From: Aestuariivivens marinum
GTDB lineage: Bacteria > Bacteroidota > Bacteroidia > Flavobacteriales > Flavobacteriaceae
Direction of reading: 5' to 3'
Assembly: GCF_022662175.1 (NCBI RefSeq)
Contig: NZ_JAKMCR010000003.1
Span: 1-64,000 of the forward strand
Length of the DNA stretch: 64,000 bases
The notes under the pieces are model-generated. The model was not told the DNA's origin. It was given only the letters and a program-made list of their open reading frames with translations, and ran no database searches. The translations under genes and the position numbers were made by a program. Shown piece by piece: positions 44,486 through 53,991 of the stretch; the stretch's first letter is position 1; every line of letters begins with the position of its first letter.

Positions 44486-45157
44486 TTATGCATTAATGGT
44501 TTTAAAAACAAGATCCGTTAAAAATTCAGTTGGGGTAATAGTTGTATTACAATCAGTCATAGATACAAAGTGGTCTTTTAAAAAATGTTGATGCATACTG
44601 GCTTCCATAATAGTACTTGATAAGCTTGAAGGAAACTTGTAATCTGGATTTATTGTGAATATCATATCCCTAAGGCGGTGAACGATACGCTTATATATTT
44701 CAAAATACCCTTCTTTATTTTCATTGTCAACCTCTTTAGTGAGAAAGGATTTAGAGTTTTCATTGATAATGATCCTATTTAAAGCTAATTCATCAATATG
44801 GGAGTATTTAGAGTCTTCTTTAATACTTCTCGTAACAATTTCAATTGCTTTAGTAAGTTTATTAATAGAAGTAAGGCTGTATGTTTCAATGACCAGTTGA
44901 TATTCGATCCAAGCCCAATACCAAGACGATAAATACAATAATAGTTTATGTTTACTTTCAAAATACCTATATATAGAGCTTTCATTGGAGTTAATTTCCT
45001 GTCCTAATTTTTTGAATGTAAAACTTTCAAAACCCATTTCATCTATTAATTTAATACTGTGTTGTATTATTCGTTTACCTAAGGAAGAAGACTCAGGATC
45101 CTTGATATAAATCTTTTCTGGTACAGCTATTTTAATATTTGATAGTAATTTATCCAT
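44486..45157 (-). CDS. TetR-family regulator of the exporter operon
   Basis: A 223-residue protein with an N-terminal helix-turn-helix (RIIQHSIKLIDEMGFESFTFKKLGQEINSNESSIYRYFESKHKLL) and a ligand-binding C-terminal domain. The ATG at 45157 is preferred over an in-frame TTG at 45178, because that TTG is the end of the -7 box TATATTTG. It is the first gene of the TetR-ABC-HlyD-TolC operon and is probably autoregulated through the palindrome at 45182-45198. Confidence 0.88.
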   Translation of the reverse strand: MDKLLSNIKIAVPEKIYIKDPESSSLGKRIIQHSIKLIDEMGFESFTFKKLGQEINSNESSIYRYFESKHKLLLYLSSWYWAWIEYQLVIETYSLTSINKLTKAIEIVTRSIKEDSKYSHIDELALNRIIINENSKSFLTKEVDNENKEGYFEIYKRIVHRLRDMIFTINPDYKFPSSLSSTIMEASMHQHFLKDHFVSMTDCNTTITPTEFLTDLVFKTINA

Positions 45158-45175
45158 TGTCAATATATTTATATT

Positions 45176-45198
45176 CAAATATAATAGTAATACTATTA
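45176..45198 (-). promoter_or_regulatory. Promoter and TetR-type operator of the exporter operon
   Basis: On the minus strand TATATTTG (45176-45183) is a perfect -7 box. Adjoining it is the palindrome TAATAGTA-A-TACTATTA (45182-45198), a 17-bp site with a single central base. Its position between the -33 and -7 elements would let a dimeric repressor block transcription. Confidence 0.7.
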
Positions 45199-45267
45199 AT
45201 TATGAAATTAAATATATTGATTTTATCAATGCATTATAGAATTTAATTATTCTAAGCTAAAAAAAGG

Positions 45268-45969
45268 TTAGTGACAGTTAATTTGTGTTTGGATAGAACC
45301 ATTAACTGGAGTAGGAGAGAGGTATGGAATTCCCAATCCTAAACCACGTAGAATAAATAAAAGCCCAAAGACAATAATAAATATAGGTATGACTTTTTGT
45401 ATTTTTTGTCTTATAGAATCTTTTAAAAACTGACTGAAATAAATAGCTGTGGTCATTAAGGGAAGGGTCCCTAAACCAAAAACAGTCATATATAGACTAC
45501 CGGTTAGGGCGTTCCCACTTGCAATAGCAGCAAAAACTGCCATATAGACCAATCCGCAAGGTAAAAACCCATTTAAAAAGCCTATAGTTAAAAAGGTATC
45601 AGCTGTTTTTCTTTTAAGGGCTTGCCCAAGGGCAAATTTAACCTTTGCTATAACTTTATAAATGGGTTTTGATATGGTAAATCTATTGAGAAGTTTCTGG
45701 GGAATTAAAGCCAACCCAATCATTAAAACACCAATAATTATTGATAGTTGTTGTTGGAACCCAAAGAGGTATAGGCTTTTTCCAACCAGTCCAAAAGCAA
45801 GACCAATAATACTGTAGGCTAATAACCTACCAATATGATAGACAAATATTTGTGATAATTTTGTATAGTTGTTTGTGCGATTTACAGGCAACATAAAGGC
45901 AATGGGACCACACATACCTACACAGTGAAAACTTCCCAATAACCCTAGTATAAATGCAGATAAAAGCAT
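45268..45969 (-). CDS. TauE/SafE-family membrane protein of the cbb3 cluster
   Basis: A 233-residue inner-membrane protein with about six helices. The opening LGLLGSFHCVGMCGPIAF carries a His-Cys-x3-Cys motif seen in the version linked to cbb3 oxidase clusters, where a copper or redox maturation role is suspected. FLNGFLPCGLVYMAVFAAIASG is a second conserved segment. Last gene of the cco operon; its start is one base after the ccoH stop. The name sulfite exporter is only by family. Confidence 0.82.
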   Translation of the reverse strand: MLLSAFILGLLGSFHCVGMCGPIAFMLPVNRTNNYTKLSQIFVYHIGRLLAYSIIGLAFGLVGKSLYLFGFQQQLSIIIGVLMIGLALIPQKLLNRFTISKPIYKVIAKVKFALGQALKRKTADTFLTIGFLNGFLPCGLVYMAVFAAIASGNALTGSLYMTVFGLGTLPLMTTAIYFSQFLKDSIRQKIQKVIPIFIIVFGLLFILRGLGLGIPYLSPTPVNGSIQTQINCH

Positions 45970-45970
45970 A

Positions 45971-46417
45971 TTAATAATTAATAGATTTTTTATATAAATA
46001 AGAAATTCCGTTATATTGCCAATCTATTTTAATGTTCCAACGACCATCTACCAAACGATTGTTAGGTATGAGCAAATATGGATTAGACAATGAAATAATA
46101 GATTCAAAGTCTAGTTGTTTGTTAGATGGTCTGTATAGGAACACTTTTCCTGTGATTTTTTTGTATTCTAAATTTTTAGGAAATACTATTTTTAAGCCTT
46201 CAGCCGTTTTTTCATAACCTATATTTTCAGTTAATTTTTTGGAATTCTTTAATTTTTCAATATCGTTTTGGTAAACCAGCTCTTCACCATAATAATCTTC
46301 AGTTACCAAATCGTGGTCGTATTTATCATTTACGTTCATTGTGATAATGAAATACATGATAAAGCTTATAAACACTATAAAAGCTAATACAATACCTGTT
46401 CCCCAATTTAATTTCAT
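45971..46417 (-). CDS. ccoH: FixH/CcoH-family protein
   Basis: A 148-residue protein: N-terminal membrane helix (GIVLAFIVFISFIMYFIITM), then a periplasmic domain beginning YDHDLVTEDYYGEELVYQ, with the late VDGRWNIKIDWQYNG typical of FixH. It is needed for maturation of cbb3 oxidase, with CcoG, CcoI and CcoS. Located between ccoG and the TauE/SafE gene. Confidence 0.9.
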   Translation of the reverse strand: MKLNWGTGIVLAFIVFISFIMYFIITMNVNDKYDHDLVTEDYYGEELVYQNDIEKLKNSKKLTENIGYEKTAEGLKIVFPKNLEYKKITGKVFLYRPSNKQLDFESIISLSNPYLLIPNNRLVDGRWNIKIDWQYNGISYLYKKSINY

Positions 46418-46449
46418 TATCTAAATTCTATTAATAATTACCAAATAAC

Positions 46450-47874
46450 TTATTTATAACTCCTTGGCCCCAAAAAGTTGGCCGTTGTAGTTTCAATGAG
46501 CTGATTGTTTTGATAAACACCAATTTCAATTGTATTTCTATCGCCCGATAAGTCTGAATTGTTTATTTCAACAAACAGTGTCCCTTCAGCAATATCTTGT
46601 TTTGGTACTGTAAAACGATCATTAGTACCAACCAATTTCAATTCGCCTTTATGGGTCATTAATTTTAGGCTTATATGTTCAATATCATGTGTTGTTTTAT
46701 TTACCAGTTTATAAGTGAAAACATTGCTTATAATATTATTGTCCTTATGTTCATAGAGCTGGCCTGGTAATCTTAAGATTGTAGCTTCAACATCATTTCT
46801 TATGAAAAGCATACCAGTTAGTAACCCAATCAATATAGATAATACAGCAATGTAACCTTTCATTCGAGCCGTTAGCCTAAAAGGCACTTTTTTTTCTATA
46901 TTCTCTTCACTTGCATATCGAATAAGGCCTTTAGGCAGATTGATGCTTTCCATGATATGATCACATTCATCTATACAAGCGGTACAGTTTACACACTCTA
47001 GTTGAGTTCCATTTCTAATATCAATTCCTGTAGGACATACATGCACACATTGTAAGCAATCTATACAATCTCCATAACCTAAGGCTTGCCGATCTTCATT
47101 TTTTCTAAATTTTTTTCGCCCGTTTTCTCCCTCACCACGTTTGTGGTCATAAGCCACAACTATAGATTTTGTGTCCAACAATACTCCTTGAAGTCTACCA
47201 TAAGGACAAGCTATTATACAAACTTGTTCCCTAAACCATGCAAAAACAAAATAGAAAACTACAGTAAAAATAATTAATGGAAATAAGGTGCTTAAATGTT
47301 CTAATGGACCATCACTGATATACTTTAATAGTTTATCGCTTCCCACGAGATAAGCTAGAAAAACATTAGCAATCAAAAATGAAATGATTAAGAAAATAAC
47401 CCATTTCAAGATACGTTTTCTAATTTTTTCAATATTCCAAGCTTGCCTGTCTAGCTTACGTTGTTTATTTCGGTCACCCTCAATCCAGTATTCAATGCGT
47501 CGAAATACCATTTCCATAAAAATGGTTTGCGGACAGATCCAACCACAAAAAATACGTCCGAATGCCACTGTAAACAGTGTTATGAAAACCACACCTATAA
47601 TCATTGTTACCACAAATAAATGAAAGTCTTGTGGCCAAAAAGGAAAACCAAAAATGTTAAAACGTCGTTCTAAAACATTGAACATTAAGAATTGGTTCCC
47701 ATTTATTTTAATGAATGGAGATAAAAGTAAGAAAGCTAATAAAATATAGCTTATAAATTTTCTTTTATCATAGTATCTGCCATTAGGCTTTTTTGGAAAT
47801 ACCCAAGCGCGTTTACCTTCTTCTGTAATCGTACCAATAGAGTCTCTGAATTTTTCGCTATCTGGAGTTTCCAA
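46450..47874 (-). CDS. ccoG: cbb3 oxidase accessory protein CcoG
   Basis: A 474-residue polyferredoxin with about five membrane helices. Iron-sulfur Cys motifs: GRIFCGWICPQTIFMEMVFR, IIACPYGRLQG, GDCIDCLQCVHVCPTGIDIRNGTQ-type clusters (split as CIDCLQCVHVCP and CVNCTACIDECD). C-terminal IG-like domain from about residue 360. CcoG reduces copper for oxidase assembly. The start is TTG (47874); an in-frame stop lies not far upstream and the next Met is deep in the protein. A hairpin separates it from ccoP. Confidence 0.92.
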   Translation of the reverse strand: METPDSEKFRDSIGTITEEGKRAWVFPKKPNGRYYDKRKFISYILLAFLLLSPFIKINGNQFLMFNVLERRFNIFGFPFWPQDFHLFVVTMIIGVVFITLFTVAFGRIFCGWICPQTIFMEMVFRRIEYWIEGDRNKQRKLDRQAWNIEKIRKRILKWVIFLIISFLIANVFLAYLVGSDKLLKYISDGPLEHLSTLFPLIIFTVVFYFVFAWFREQVCIIACPYGRLQGVLLDTKSIVVAYDHKRGEGENGRKKFRKNEDRQALGYGDCIDCLQCVHVCPTGIDIRNGTQLECVNCTACIDECDHIMESINLPKGLIRYASEENIEKKVPFRLTARMKGYIAVLSILIGLLTGMLFIRNDVEATILRLPGQLYEHKDNNIISNVFTYKLVNKTTHDIEHISLKLMTHKGELKLVGTNDRFTVPKQDIAEGTLFVEINNSDLSGDRNTIEIGVYQNNQLIETTTANFLGPRSYK

Positions 47875-47890
47875 AGGGTTTGGGTTAAAA

Positions 47891-47921
47891 GATTCCCTTT
47901 ATTTTTAAAACAAAGGGAATC
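47891..47921 (-). terminator. Possible attenuator between ccoP and ccoG
   Basis: GATTCCCTTT (47891-47900) and AAAGGGAATC (47912-47921) form a 10-bp stem with an 11-nt loop. On the minus strand it is followed by TTTTAACCC, a short T-run. It could cut transcription partly so that accessory genes are made at lower level than the oxidase subunits. Confidence 0.65.
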
Positions 47922-47947
47922 TAGTTGAGTTGGCTATTAATCTGTTC

Positions 47948-48856
47948 TTATTGAACTGGGTTTACTTGGGTTTCTTTATTTTCAGCTTCCCACAAATCAC
48001 CTTCGGGGTCTTTTGGGTTAGCTGGTGTGGTACCTTGGAAAGTTAGCACGTAACTTGCAACCTGTGCTATTTCTATAGGTTTTAATTGTTGTTTCCAAGC
48101 AATCATTCCTTTGCCCGAACGCCCACCTTCTGAAACGGTTTCAAAAATGCTTTTAATATCGCCACCCATAATCCAATGTTTGTCAGTAAGATTTGGTCCA
48201 ATACCACCTCCACCATCGGACATATGGCAAGCTACACAGTTGGTTTCAAAAATGGTTTTACCTGCACTTAAATCGGAAGCATCAGTAAGTTGTTCAACTG
48301 TGTTCACATCAACGAGGTTCTTGGCCGTTTTTTTGTATTCTTCAAGAGCGGCTCTAGCATCGGCAAGTTCGGTTTCCAATTCATCAAATTGACCTGCTCC
48401 ATCAAATACATGGTATCGTAATAGGTAAACAGTTGCAAAGATTATTGTCACATAGAATCCATATAACCACCAAGGCGGTAAGCTATTATCTAACTCCTTA
48501 ATACCATCGTAATTATGGTCCAAAACAATTTCATGCTCTTCTTCAAGAGGTCTAAGAGTCCAAAGTTTTTCATTATAAAACTTTTTCAGCTTAGCAAAGC
48601 TGTATTTACTTTCTTTCTCGGCCAAAAAGCGTGCTTTACCTGCTTCATCTAATTTATGTAACATGACATTTTCCAGAGCGCTTATTATGGCTTCAATGGC
48701 AATTAGGATGAGCAATACTAAAAAAAGAAACAGCAATACGCTAGGAAATTCTACAAATGCAGGTTTTTCTCCGGAGTCTATAAAGTACTCTACAGCACCA
48801 AAAATGATGAAGAATACAATGGGTACCCTTACCCAGGATGGAATTAAGTTTCTCAT
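47948..48856 (-). CDS. ccoP: cbb3 oxidase subunit CcoP, single haem
   Basis: A 302-residue protein: two N-terminal hydrophobic segments, then the CcoP N-terminal motif YDGIKELDNSLPPWWLYGFYVTIIF, and one cytochrome c domain (ETNCVACHMSDGGGGIGPNLTDKHW, with axial Met in KGMIAWKQQL). Proteobacterial CcoP has two haems; this one shows one CxxCH, as usual in Bacteroidota. It overlaps ccoQ by four bases. Confidence 0.93.
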   Translation of the reverse strand: MRNLIPSWVRVPIVFFIIFGAVEYFIDSGEKPAFVEFPSVLLFLFLVLLILIAIEAIISALENVMLHKLDEAGKARFLAEKESKYSFAKLKKFYNEKLWTLRPLEEEHEIVLDHNYDGIKELDNSLPPWWLYGFYVTIIFATVYLLRYHVFDGAGQFDELETELADARAALEEYKKTAKNLVDVNTVEQLTDASDLSAGKTIFETNCVACHMSDGGGGIGPNLTDKHWIMGGDIKSIFETVSEGGRSGKGMIAWKQQLKPIEIAQVASYVLTFQGTTPANPKDPEGDLWEAENKETQVNPVQ

Positions 48857-49038
48857 AATATATTGTCGTTTTGGTTGTCTAATGGCATATTACTTACTTT
48901 ATTTATATAGTCTTTTTTGGCAGTTACTACCCACCAAGCCAGTACTACAAAAAAGATAAAAAAGATGAGTAGGGAAATAATCGGATAGATTTCTATACCT
49001 GAAATGCTTTCCATATGGTTTTTTACAAATTTCAACAT
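48853..49038 (-). CDS. ccoQ: CcoQ/FixQ-type small subunit
   Basis: A 61-residue protein with one membrane helix (IYPIISLLIFFIFFVVLAWWVV) and a short charged tail. It sits between ccoNO and ccoP, overlapping ccoP by ATGA, as expected for the small stabilising subunit. The ATG at 49038 is preferred over a TTG five codons upstream. Confidence 0.82.
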   Translation of the reverse strand: MLKFVKNHMESISGIEIYPIISLLIFFIFFVVLAWWVVTAKKDYINKVSNMPLDNQNDNIL

Positions 49039-49056
49039 AGTTTTAAATTTCAAAGG

Positions 49057-51261
49057 TTATTCCGTACCTTCATGAATATCGGTTCCTAGGCGTTGCAAAT
49101 AGGCTATAAGTGCAACGATTTCCCTGTTTTTCATCTCAACAAATTCTTGGCCGTTTTCTGCAGCATATTGCTTATTGGCTTCATAGTTTTTGGCAAAATC
49201 CGGATCGTTATAAAGATTCTGTTCTATTTGAGCACCTTGATCCAGCATGCTTTGTTGTGCATTAGTGATGTCTTCATCACTGTAAGGGACACCTAAAGAT
49301 ACCATGGTTCTCATTTTGGCTTCGGTTTGTGACTTGTCAAGCTTGCTCGATGGACCTGTAATTAACCATGGGTAACGAGGCATAATGGAGCCTGATGAGG
49401 TACTTTGTGGGTCGTACATGTGGTTAAAGTGCCAGTTATCGGAATACTTACCACCAAGCCTATGTAAATCTGGACCTGTACGCTTACTGCCCCACAGGAA
49501 AGGATGGTCGTAAACATATTCACCAGCCTTTGAATATTGTTTGTTGTTTGCTCTCCAATCATAACGCTCTACTTCACTTCTAAACGGACGAATCATTTGT
49601 GAATGACAGCCCACACAGCCTTCACGTATATATATATCCCGACCTTCTAGTTCAAGTGGTGTATAAGGTTTTACACTAGCAATTGTAGGTATATTAGATT
49701 TTACCATAATAGTTGGTACAATTTGTATGATGCCACCTATTAATATGGCTATGGTAGCTAATAAGGTTAATTGTACAGGTCTTCTTTCTAACCATGTATG
49801 CCAACCTTCATTAGCAGTACGTCTTTTAGTAACACGTTCCAGTGCAGGAGCCTCTGCTAATTCATCTTCTACTTTACTTCCACTTTTAATAGTGGCAATA
49901 ATGTTATAAACCAAAATCAATAATCCAACAATATATAAGGTACCACCAATGGCACGCATCCAATACATAGGAATTATTTCGGTAACGGTCTCTAAAAAGT
50001 TTCCATAAACCAATGTGCCATCTGGGTTAAACTGTTTCCACATACTGGCTTGGGTAAATCCTGCAACATACATGGGTAGAGCATAGATGATAATACCCAA
50101 TGTTCCTAGCCAGAAATGTAAATTGGCTAAGCCCAGAGAAAACAGTTTTGTTTTAAATAGTCGTGGAATTAGGTAATAGATAATACCAAAGGCCATAAAA
50201 CCATTCCAAGCCAATGCTCCTACATGCACATGAGCAATAATCCAGTCAGTAAAGTGGGCAATAGCGTTTACGTTTTTTAATGATAGTGTTGGTCCCTCAA
50301 ACGTAGCCATACCGTATCCAGTAATCGCCACTACCATGAATTTTAAAACGGGATCGGTACGTACCTTATCCCAAGCACCTCTCAATGTTAACAATCCATT
50401 AATCATACCACCCCAAGAAGGCATCAATAGCATTACAGAGAATACCACTCCCAAATTTTGTGCCCATTCCGGTAAGGCAGTGTATAATAAATGGTGTGGG
50501 CCTGCCCATATATATATAAAGATAAGTGACCAAAAGTGTACAATGGAAAGCCTATATGAGTATACAGGTCTATTGGCTGCTTTAGGCACAAAGTAATACA
50601 TAATACCTAAAAACGGGGTCGTTAAGAAGAATGCCACTGCATTATGTCCATACCACCACTGTACTAAGGCATCCTGTACACCGGCATAAACCGAGTAACT
50701 TTTTAGGGCGCTAACAGGAAGCTCCAAACTATTAAAGATGTGTAATACAGCAACAGTTACAAAAGTGGCTATGTAGAACCAAATAGCAACATATAAATGA
50801 CGTTGGCGACGTTTTAAAATGGTCCAGATCATGTTTACGCCAAATACAACCCATATTAGTGCAATGGCAATGTCTATAGGCCATTCCAATTCGGCATATT
50901 CTTTAGAGGTCGTAATACCTAAAGGTAATGTTATCGCAGCAGCTACAATAATGAGCTGCCAGCCCCAAAAGTTGATATTACTTAGTAGGTCACTTGCCAT
51001 TCGCGCTTTTAATAAACGTTGCAGTGAATAATAAATCCCCGCAAACATGGCATTTCCAACAAAGGCAAAAATAACAGCATTGGTGTGTAATGGTCTTAAA
51101 CGTCCAAAGCTTAACCACGAAATACCATCAGTAAGATTTGGAAATAGGAACATAAAGGCCAGTAAAAGCCCTACTAACATACCTACTACTCCAAAAACTA
51201 TTGTGGCATAAATGAACTTGGTAACGATTTTGTTATCGTAATGAAACTGTTGCATTTCCAT
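49057..51261 (-). CDS. ccoNO: Fused cbb3 oxidase subunits I and II
   Basis: A 734-residue fusion. Residues about 1-480 are CcoN: haem-copper helices with LRPLHTNAVIFAFVGNAMF, WWYGHNAVAFFLTTPFLGIMYYF (copper B His), WAGPHHLLYTALPEW, and HVHVGALAWNGF. Residues about 500-734 are CcoO: membrane anchor, then haem c site REGCVGCHSQMIRPF and later PRYPWLI. This is the terminal oxidase catalytic core with high oxygen affinity. Fusion of N and O is characteristic of Bacteroidota. It is preceded by ccoS by 14 bases. Confidence 0.96.
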   Translation of the reverse strand: MEMQQFHYDNKIVTKFIYATIVFGVVGMLVGLLLAFMFLFPNLTDGISWLSFGRLRPLHTNAVIFAFVGNAMFAGIYYSLQRLLKARMASDLLSNINFWGWQLIIVAAAITLPLGITTSKEYAELEWPIDIAIALIWVVFGVNMIWTILKRRQRHLYVAIWFYIATFVTVAVLHIFNSLELPVSALKSYSVYAGVQDALVQWWYGHNAVAFFLTTPFLGIMYYFVPKAANRPVYSYRLSIVHFWSLIFIYIWAGPHHLLYTALPEWAQNLGVVFSVMLLMPSWGGMINGLLTLRGAWDKVRTDPVLKFMVVAITGYGMATFEGPTLSLKNVNAIAHFTDWIIAHVHVGALAWNGFMAFGIIYYLIPRLFKTKLFSLGLANLHFWLGTLGIIIYALPMYVAGFTQASMWKQFNPDGTLVYGNFLETVTEIIPMYWMRAIGGTLYIVGLLILVYNIIATIKSGSKVEDELAEAPALERVTKRRTANEGWHTWLERRPVQLTLLATIAILIGGIIQIVPTIMVKSNIPTIASVKPYTPLELEGRDIYIREGCVGCHSQMIRPFRSEVERYDWRANNKQYSKAGEYVYDHPFLWGSKRTGPDLHRLGGKYSDNWHFNHMYDPQSTSSGSIMPRYPWLITGPSSKLDKSQTEAKMRTMVSLGVPYSDEDITNAQQSMLDQGAQIEQNLYNDPDFAKNYEANKQYAAENGQEFVEMKNREIVALIAYLQRLGTDIHEGTE

Positions 51262-51275
51262 AAGTAAATAATTTG

Positions 51276-51461
51276 TTATTCTTTTTTGGTTAGTATTGAT
51301 TTCTTGTTTTTTTCTTTAATGAGTTCATCTTCAAAGAGCATCCTTACAGAAGGGGTGTAGCTATCGTCATACTGTCCGCTTCTTACCGCCAAAATAAAGG
51401 CAATAAAAAAAACAACAGCTACAGAAATGCTTATAGCTAACAAAATATATATAACACTCAT
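51276..51461 (-). CDS. ccoS: cbb3 oxidase assembly protein CcoS
   Basis: A 61-residue protein with one N-terminal helix (MSVIYILLAISISVAVVFFIAFILAVRSGQYDD); the SGQYDD after the helix is the CcoS signature. It is needed for cofactor insertion in cbb3 oxidase. First gene of the cco operon, behind the Fnr-type promoter. Confidence 0.93.
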   Translation of the reverse strand: MSVIYILLAISISVAVVFFIAFILAVRSGQYDDSYTPSVRMLFEDELIKEKNKKSILTKKE

Positions 51462-51481
51462 ACCTATTTGAAGTGATGGTT

Positions 51482-51525
51482 CAAAAATAATTTTATACCT
51501 ATTTTCAAAATATGACTTTTATCAT
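51482..51525 (-). promoter_or_regulatory. Fnr-type site and promoter of the cco operon
   Basis: Plus-strand ATGACTTTTATCAT (51512-51525) fits ATGAYnnnnRTCAT. On the minus strand TATTTTTG (51489-51482) is the -7 box. Centre to last base of the box: 36.5 bp, the same as at hemN. The leader to the ccoS ATG is about 15-20 nt. Confidence 0.75.
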
Positions 51526-51589
51526 GTTTTTAATAAAGTCTTAAAATTCTTTATTGACTTTGAAATCCTCAGTTTTATATATACTGTCT

Positions 51590-53965
51590 TCATCTCAACC
51601 TTCTATTAACAAAGTTTGTCGCCACCGTAGTAAAGACTACAATGCTAATGGAGCTTAAAGGCATCAAAATAGCAGCTATGATAGGTGATAATTGTCCTGT
51701 AACCGCAAATGACAAACCAATAACATTATATATAAAAGATAGAACAAAACTCCATTTGATTATTTTTATAGCTGATTTTGAAATACTTATGTACTCATAC
51801 AAATGCTTAAATTTTGAAGCATCCAAAATGGCATCACAAGCTGGAGAAAATACATTAACATTTTCTGAAATGGCAATGCCTACATCACTTTGTGCTAACG
51901 CCCCAGCATCATTTAAACCATCTCCAATCATTAATACCTTAGCACCTTCACTTTGATGGTATTTAATGTATTCTAATTTATCCTCTGGTTTCTGTTTAAA
52001 CAACAATTTGGTTTTTGCAGGTAACAATTTAGTTAAATTATCTTTTTCTCCTGCATTATCTCCTGAAAGAATGACTAAATCGTAGTCCTTTTTAAGTTTG
52101 TTGAACAATTTGGAAAGTCCTGTTCTATATTTGTTATAAAAGGTAAACTTTCCTTTGTAATTGTTGTTTGTGGTAATATGTACTGATGTATTTAATGTAG
52201 TAACATCTAGATTAAGGCCAACAAAAGGAGCTGAACCTATCTTTATGTTGTGGTTTTTATGTTTAGCTTCAATACCCTTACCCAAATGTTCTTCAAAATA
52301 ATCCAATGAAACGATATCGTTCGCTTTTAAAATGCTATAAAGTGATCTACTGAGTGGATGGTTGGAGCCACGTAAGGTGCTTTTCAATAAAGTTTCTTCC
52401 TTATCATTAAGTTGCTGTCCTTCATAGTGTATGGCGGTTTCTTTATTGGTGGTTATGGTGCCAGTCTTGTCAAAAATAATGGTATTTATTTTAGCCAATT
52501 GTTCTATTACTGATGCATTTTTTAGGTAAAACTTTTTCTTTCCAAAAATCCGTAACACATTCCCAAAGGTAAATGGAGCGGCCAATGCTATAGCACAAGG
52601 GCATGCAATAATAAGTACAGACGTAAAGACGTTTAATGCTTTACTGGAATCAGTTAACAACCAGAAGCTGGTTGCTATAAGCGCTATTGATAAAATGCTT
52701 ATAGTGAAGCTTTTACTTATGCGGTTGGTAATATCGGTAAAAGAAAGTGCCTTATCCTTTTTAAACACATCGTTGCTCCACAATTGTGTTAGGTAACTTT
52801 GCTCAACTGATTTTAGAACATCTACTTCTATACTTCCATCCAATTGTTTACCGCCAGCAAAAAGCTTGTCACCAGATTGTTTTGAAACAGTTCTTGATTC
52901 TCCGGTTACAAAACTGTAATCAACACGTGCGTTACCTTTTATAAGAATACAATCGACAGGTATGAGTTCTTCATTTCTAATTAGAAGGCGATCACCTTTT
53001 CGTATGTCATAAACCTGAATGGATTCTTCAGTATTGTCATTAGTTATCTTAGTAATGCCAATGGGAAAATATGATTTATAGTCACGTTCAAAAGATAAAA
53101 AACTATAGGTTTTTTGTTGAAAAAATTTCCCAAGCAATAAAAAGAAAATAAGTCCCGTTAAACTGTCAAAAAAACCAGAGCCCATATCAAAAATAATATC
53201 TAAGGAACTACGTACAAAAAGTACGATAACACCCAAAGCAATGGGGACATCGATATTAAGAATTTTGGAACGTAAACCTTTAAAGGCAGATACAAAATAA
53301 CCTTGGGCTGCGTATACCACCACAGGTACTGAATAAGCAAACATTAGCCACCTAAAGAGGTGTTTGTATTGTTCTAACCAAAATTCCCCCACTTGAAAAT
53401 ATTCTGGAAAAGATAAAAACATGACGTTACCGAATGCAAAACCAGCAACTCCTAATTTGTATATCAATGAGCGGTCCACATGCTTTTTGCCCACACTATA
53501 ATCTTCTAAGCTAATATAGGGTTCGTAGCCAATACTGCTCAAAAGGGTTACCAAATTTTTTAATGATAATTGCTGAGGAGTATAAGTGACCCTTACGGTT
53601 TTTTTTCCAAAGACAACCATAGAGGAACTTACGGCGGGATTTAACTTGTTTAAGTTTTCCAAAATCCAAATACAGGAGCTACAATGTATATGAGGAATGT
53701 AAAGTGTAATGATTTGTACATCATTGTCTTTAAACTCCAGTAACTGATCCACAATTTTAGCGTTATCTAAAAAGTTGTATTTCCCTTCAATATCTTTAGG
53801 TGTGGCACCTGGAGCCTGTTGTAAGTCATAGTAACATGTTAAATCGTTGATACTGAAAATCTCATAAACGGTCTTGCAGCCATTGCAACAAAACGTTTTG
53901 TCATCATAATATATACCAGAAGATGCAGCATCCAAACCGCAGTGGAAACATGTTTTATGCTCCAT
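51590..53965 (-). CDS. ccoI: CcoI-type copper-exporting P-type ATPase
   Basis: A 791-residue P1B ATPase. N-terminal Cys-rich region (CFHCG and CCNGCKTVYEIF), HMA domain with HCSSCIWILENL, transmembrane CPC motif (IACPCAIALAAP), phosphorylation loop FDKTGTITTNKE, and hinge MIGDGLNDAGALAQSDVGIA. The duplicated metal-binding start is typical of CcoI, which supplies copper for cbb3 assembly. Divergent from fnr, and preceded by the third Fnr-type site. Confidence 0.94.
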   Translation of the reverse strand: MEHKTCFHCGLDAASSGIYYDDKTFCCNGCKTVYEIFSINDLTCYYDLQQAPGATPKDIEGKYNFLDNAKIVDQLLEFKDNDVQIITLYIPHIHCSSCIWILENLNKLNPAVSSSMVVFGKKTVRVTYTPQQLSLKNLVTLLSSIGYEPYISLEDYSVGKKHVDRSLIYKLGVAGFAFGNVMFLSFPEYFQVGEFWLEQYKHLFRWLMFAYSVPVVVYAAQGYFVSAFKGLRSKILNIDVPIALGVIVLFVRSSLDIIFDMGSGFFDSLTGLIFFLLLGKFFQQKTYSFLSFERDYKSYFPIGITKITNDNTEESIQVYDIRKGDRLLIRNEELIPVDCILIKGNARVDYSFVTGESRTVSKQSGDKLFAGGKQLDGSIEVDVLKSVEQSYLTQLWSNDVFKKDKALSFTDITNRISKSFTISILSIALIATSFWLLTDSSKALNVFTSVLIIACPCAIALAAPFTFGNVLRIFGKKKFYLKNASVIEQLAKINTIIFDKTGTITTNKETAIHYEGQQLNDKEETLLKSTLRGSNHPLSRSLYSILKANDIVSLDYFEEHLGKGIEAKHKNHNIKIGSAPFVGLNLDVTTLNTSVHITTNNNYKGKFTFYNKYRTGLSKLFNKLKKDYDLVILSGDNAGEKDNLTKLLPAKTKLLFKQKPEDKLEYIKYHQSEGAKVLMIGDGLNDAGALAQSDVGIAISENVNVFSPACDAILDASKFKHLYEYISISKSAIKIIKWSFVLSFIYNVIGLSFAVTGQLSPIIAAILMPLSSISIVVFTTVATNFVNRRLR

Positions 53966-53991
53966 AATATTTGCTCAAATTATACCCGTTG

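Noticed and set aside
48111-48392. Open frame of 93 codons opposite ccoP
   Set aside because: Antisense to the cytochrome domain; no independent support.
51642-51956. Open frame of 104 codons opposite the end of ccoI
   Set aside because: It lies wholly within a well-supported gene, has no promoter and reads like antisense of conserved P-type ATPase motifs.
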